Source: Agarophyton chilense
Taxonomy: Eukaryota; Rhodophyta; Florideophyceae; Gracilariales; Gracilariaceae
Assembly: GCA_030374765.1 (NCBI GenBank)
Contig: JARGXX010000075.1
Location: forward strand, 1,550,001 to 1,614,000
Reading direction: 5' to 3'
DNA: 64,000 nt
Shown: positions 62,820-64,000 of the stretch, one piece after another
Numbering within the stretch: the stretch's first letter is position 1
Layout of the letters: each line of letters starts with the position of its first letter
Position numbers and translations under genes: made by a program
The notes under the pieces: model-generated
Told to the model about the DNA's origin: nothing
The model's database searches: none
The model's input: only the letters and a program-made list of their open reading frames with translations

Positions 62820-63289
62820 GGTAGGACAGAGGCAGTAGTGCTAAGCTGAGGAGAGGTCAAGCCGTGCTATGATAGAGACGAAACAGATGACCTACATCCA
62901 CCTCTCAGTAGCATTGCATCTATTTGGTTCTTAAGAAGATACATCGAAAGCGCTGTAGAGTACATGAAAACGAGCACACTAGATATGAATCATGTAAGTA
63001 GTCTAATGGTAACATAAAATTGTCGCAAGAGTTTTATCTTTTCTCGCTGCCGCATTTACTAACTGGGACATTTTGAACTACACTATTAGCTACTTTTTTC
63101 AGCATTAACGGATTTATTCAGACGATAAAGTTAATTTTTGGCATTCTTTTAAAGTATTGTTGCACATTGCCATCGTCACTGGTGGTGGGTGCACTAGTGA
63201 ACAAAATCATCTCAGCGTCTGCCTGCATATTTTATTACAGTGGTTTTGTGCAGCCAAGATATTTTCTGTTCCTTTTAGTTTTTTCCGGG
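62820..63289. other. AT-rich intergenic stretch, nothing identified
   Basis: No conserved ORF, RNA gene or repeat was recognised. A second gtaggacag directly follows the element E end at 62820. Confidence 0.4.
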
Positions 63290-63667
63290 CTATCTCGTCC
63301 GTTCCATTAAACTCTTCGCAGTCTTACAAGAACCGACAGGACGAGAGAATGGCTTAATATTCTCCACCTTGTCCGATTCCGCAAAGTCTTCTGACGACAA
63401 ATTGCCGACGTTATCGCTTGTCACCACCACTGCGCTGGTCGCCTTTGTGTCCAACACAGGCATAAACGTAGGGCGTTTCTTAAGCCCCCCACCCCACCCA
63501 TAGATAAATTTGAACTCCGGTTTGCAGTCGTCTGTTGGAGAACTAACATTTACTTCATTGTATAGTACGGTATCCAGATTAAAGTCATATTGATGATTAG
63601 TCTCGCTTAGGTTTTCTCGCGCAATGTGTACAACACAGCCGACAAAAGCAAGACACTCTTTGGTCAC
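63290..63667 (-). CDS. Hypothetical 125-aa ORF
   Basis: The frame has a protein-like composition (ECLAFVGCVVHIARENLSET, DCKPEFKFIYGWGGGLKKRP, VVVTSDNVGNLSSEDFAESD) but no recognised domain. Start and end are uncertain, and it may be an exon or a relic. It is the only candidate gene in the last kilobase of the minus strand. Confidence 0.3.
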   Translation of the reverse strand: MTKECLAFVGCVVHIARENLSETNHQYDFNLDTVLYNEVNVSSPTDDCKPEFKFIYGWGGGLKKRPTFMPVLDTKATSAVVVTSDNVGNLSSEDFAESDKVENIKPFSRPVGSCKTAKSLMERTR

Positions 63668-64000
63668 CTTCTATGCACTCTTTTTGTAGCATCCTTGATG
63701 CCCCTGAGTTCGACCGATCGAAATACTACGAAGTCGCGATACGGCATTCATAAGCTATTGCTTGGGTTCTACTCGATTTTGAGAAGTTATGAGAAGAATT
63801 ACTTCGTGGAAAGATTGGGACAGGAGAAATTTAATTAAGAAGTAATGTGTTTAGTATACACTGTAAAAGGCCATCACGAAATTTTTTATTTGGTATTATT
63901 TAGATAATTATGTAGTGGCACGACACGTGTATGACTTACTGTACAGTACTTACTTTGCCTCTTGGCACATTAAAGGGCGCAAGGCCCAGGTGAGGACGGC
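63668..64000. other. End of window, no clear gene
   Basis: A 70-codon plus frame at 63626-63838 (SRYGIHKLLLGFYSILRSYE) overlaps the hypothetical minus ORF and is not supported by any motif. The remaining sequence is AT-rich. Confidence 0.3.

Overview
The window looks like nuclear DNA of an intron-poor photosynthetic eukaryote. A florideophyte red alga of the Chondrus type is my best guess. The clues are uninterrupted genes, a nuclear gene for a chloroplast-type S4/YlmH RNA-binding protein with an N-terminal extension, and a very dense load of nested Ty3/gypsy, Ty1/copia, Tc1/mariner, PIF/Harbinger-like and Plavaka-type elements. The organism call is inference; no rRNA, tRNA or organelle gene was found to anchor it.

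Layout. 1-4.7 kb: degenerate Ty3/gypsy element A on the minus strand, running off the left edge. 4.75-8 kb: Ty3/gypsy element F on the plus strand, of a type common in oomycetes and algae, with its reverse transcriptase deleted. 9.4-9.74 kb and 18.4-19.5 kb: LTR pieces of element B arranged as a palindrome, into which an 8,668-bp DNA transposon is inserted (9741-18408, 23-bp terminal inverted repeats, 2-bp AT target duplication). This transposon encodes a Plavaka-type transposase, an unrecognised ~880-aa protein, and a DNA amino-methyltransferase and a SET domain lying in one reading frame. 19.5-29.1 kb: the rest of element B, decayed. 29.2-30.7 kb: integrase relic H. 30.7-34.4 kb: 3' end of a D-family Ty3/gypsy element (C). 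35.4-54.8 kb: a nest in which a Tc1-like element contains a copia element (G), which contains a solo LTR and a nearly intact Ty3/gypsy element (D, 41996-54001). 54.8-59.3 kb: the only clear host genes, a secreted or membrane Cache-VWA-C-type-lectin protein and the S4-domain protein, both on the minus strand. 59.6-60.2 kb: Harbinger-like transposase relic. 60.9-62.8 kb: rearranged D-family element E with inverted LTRs. The last kilobase holds only uncertain ORFs.

Two things stand out. First, the Plavaka-type transposon joins a transposase with two chromatin/DNA-modifying methyltransferase domains, so the element may methylate or chromatin-mark itself or its host. Second, three diverged D-family gypsy elements (C, D, E) carry the same accessory gene in antisense between pol and the 3' LTR. 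It starts 35-36 nt from the LTR edge and keeps recognisable protein similarity.

Most element genes carry a few stops or frameshifts; D and the Plavaka element are the least decayed.
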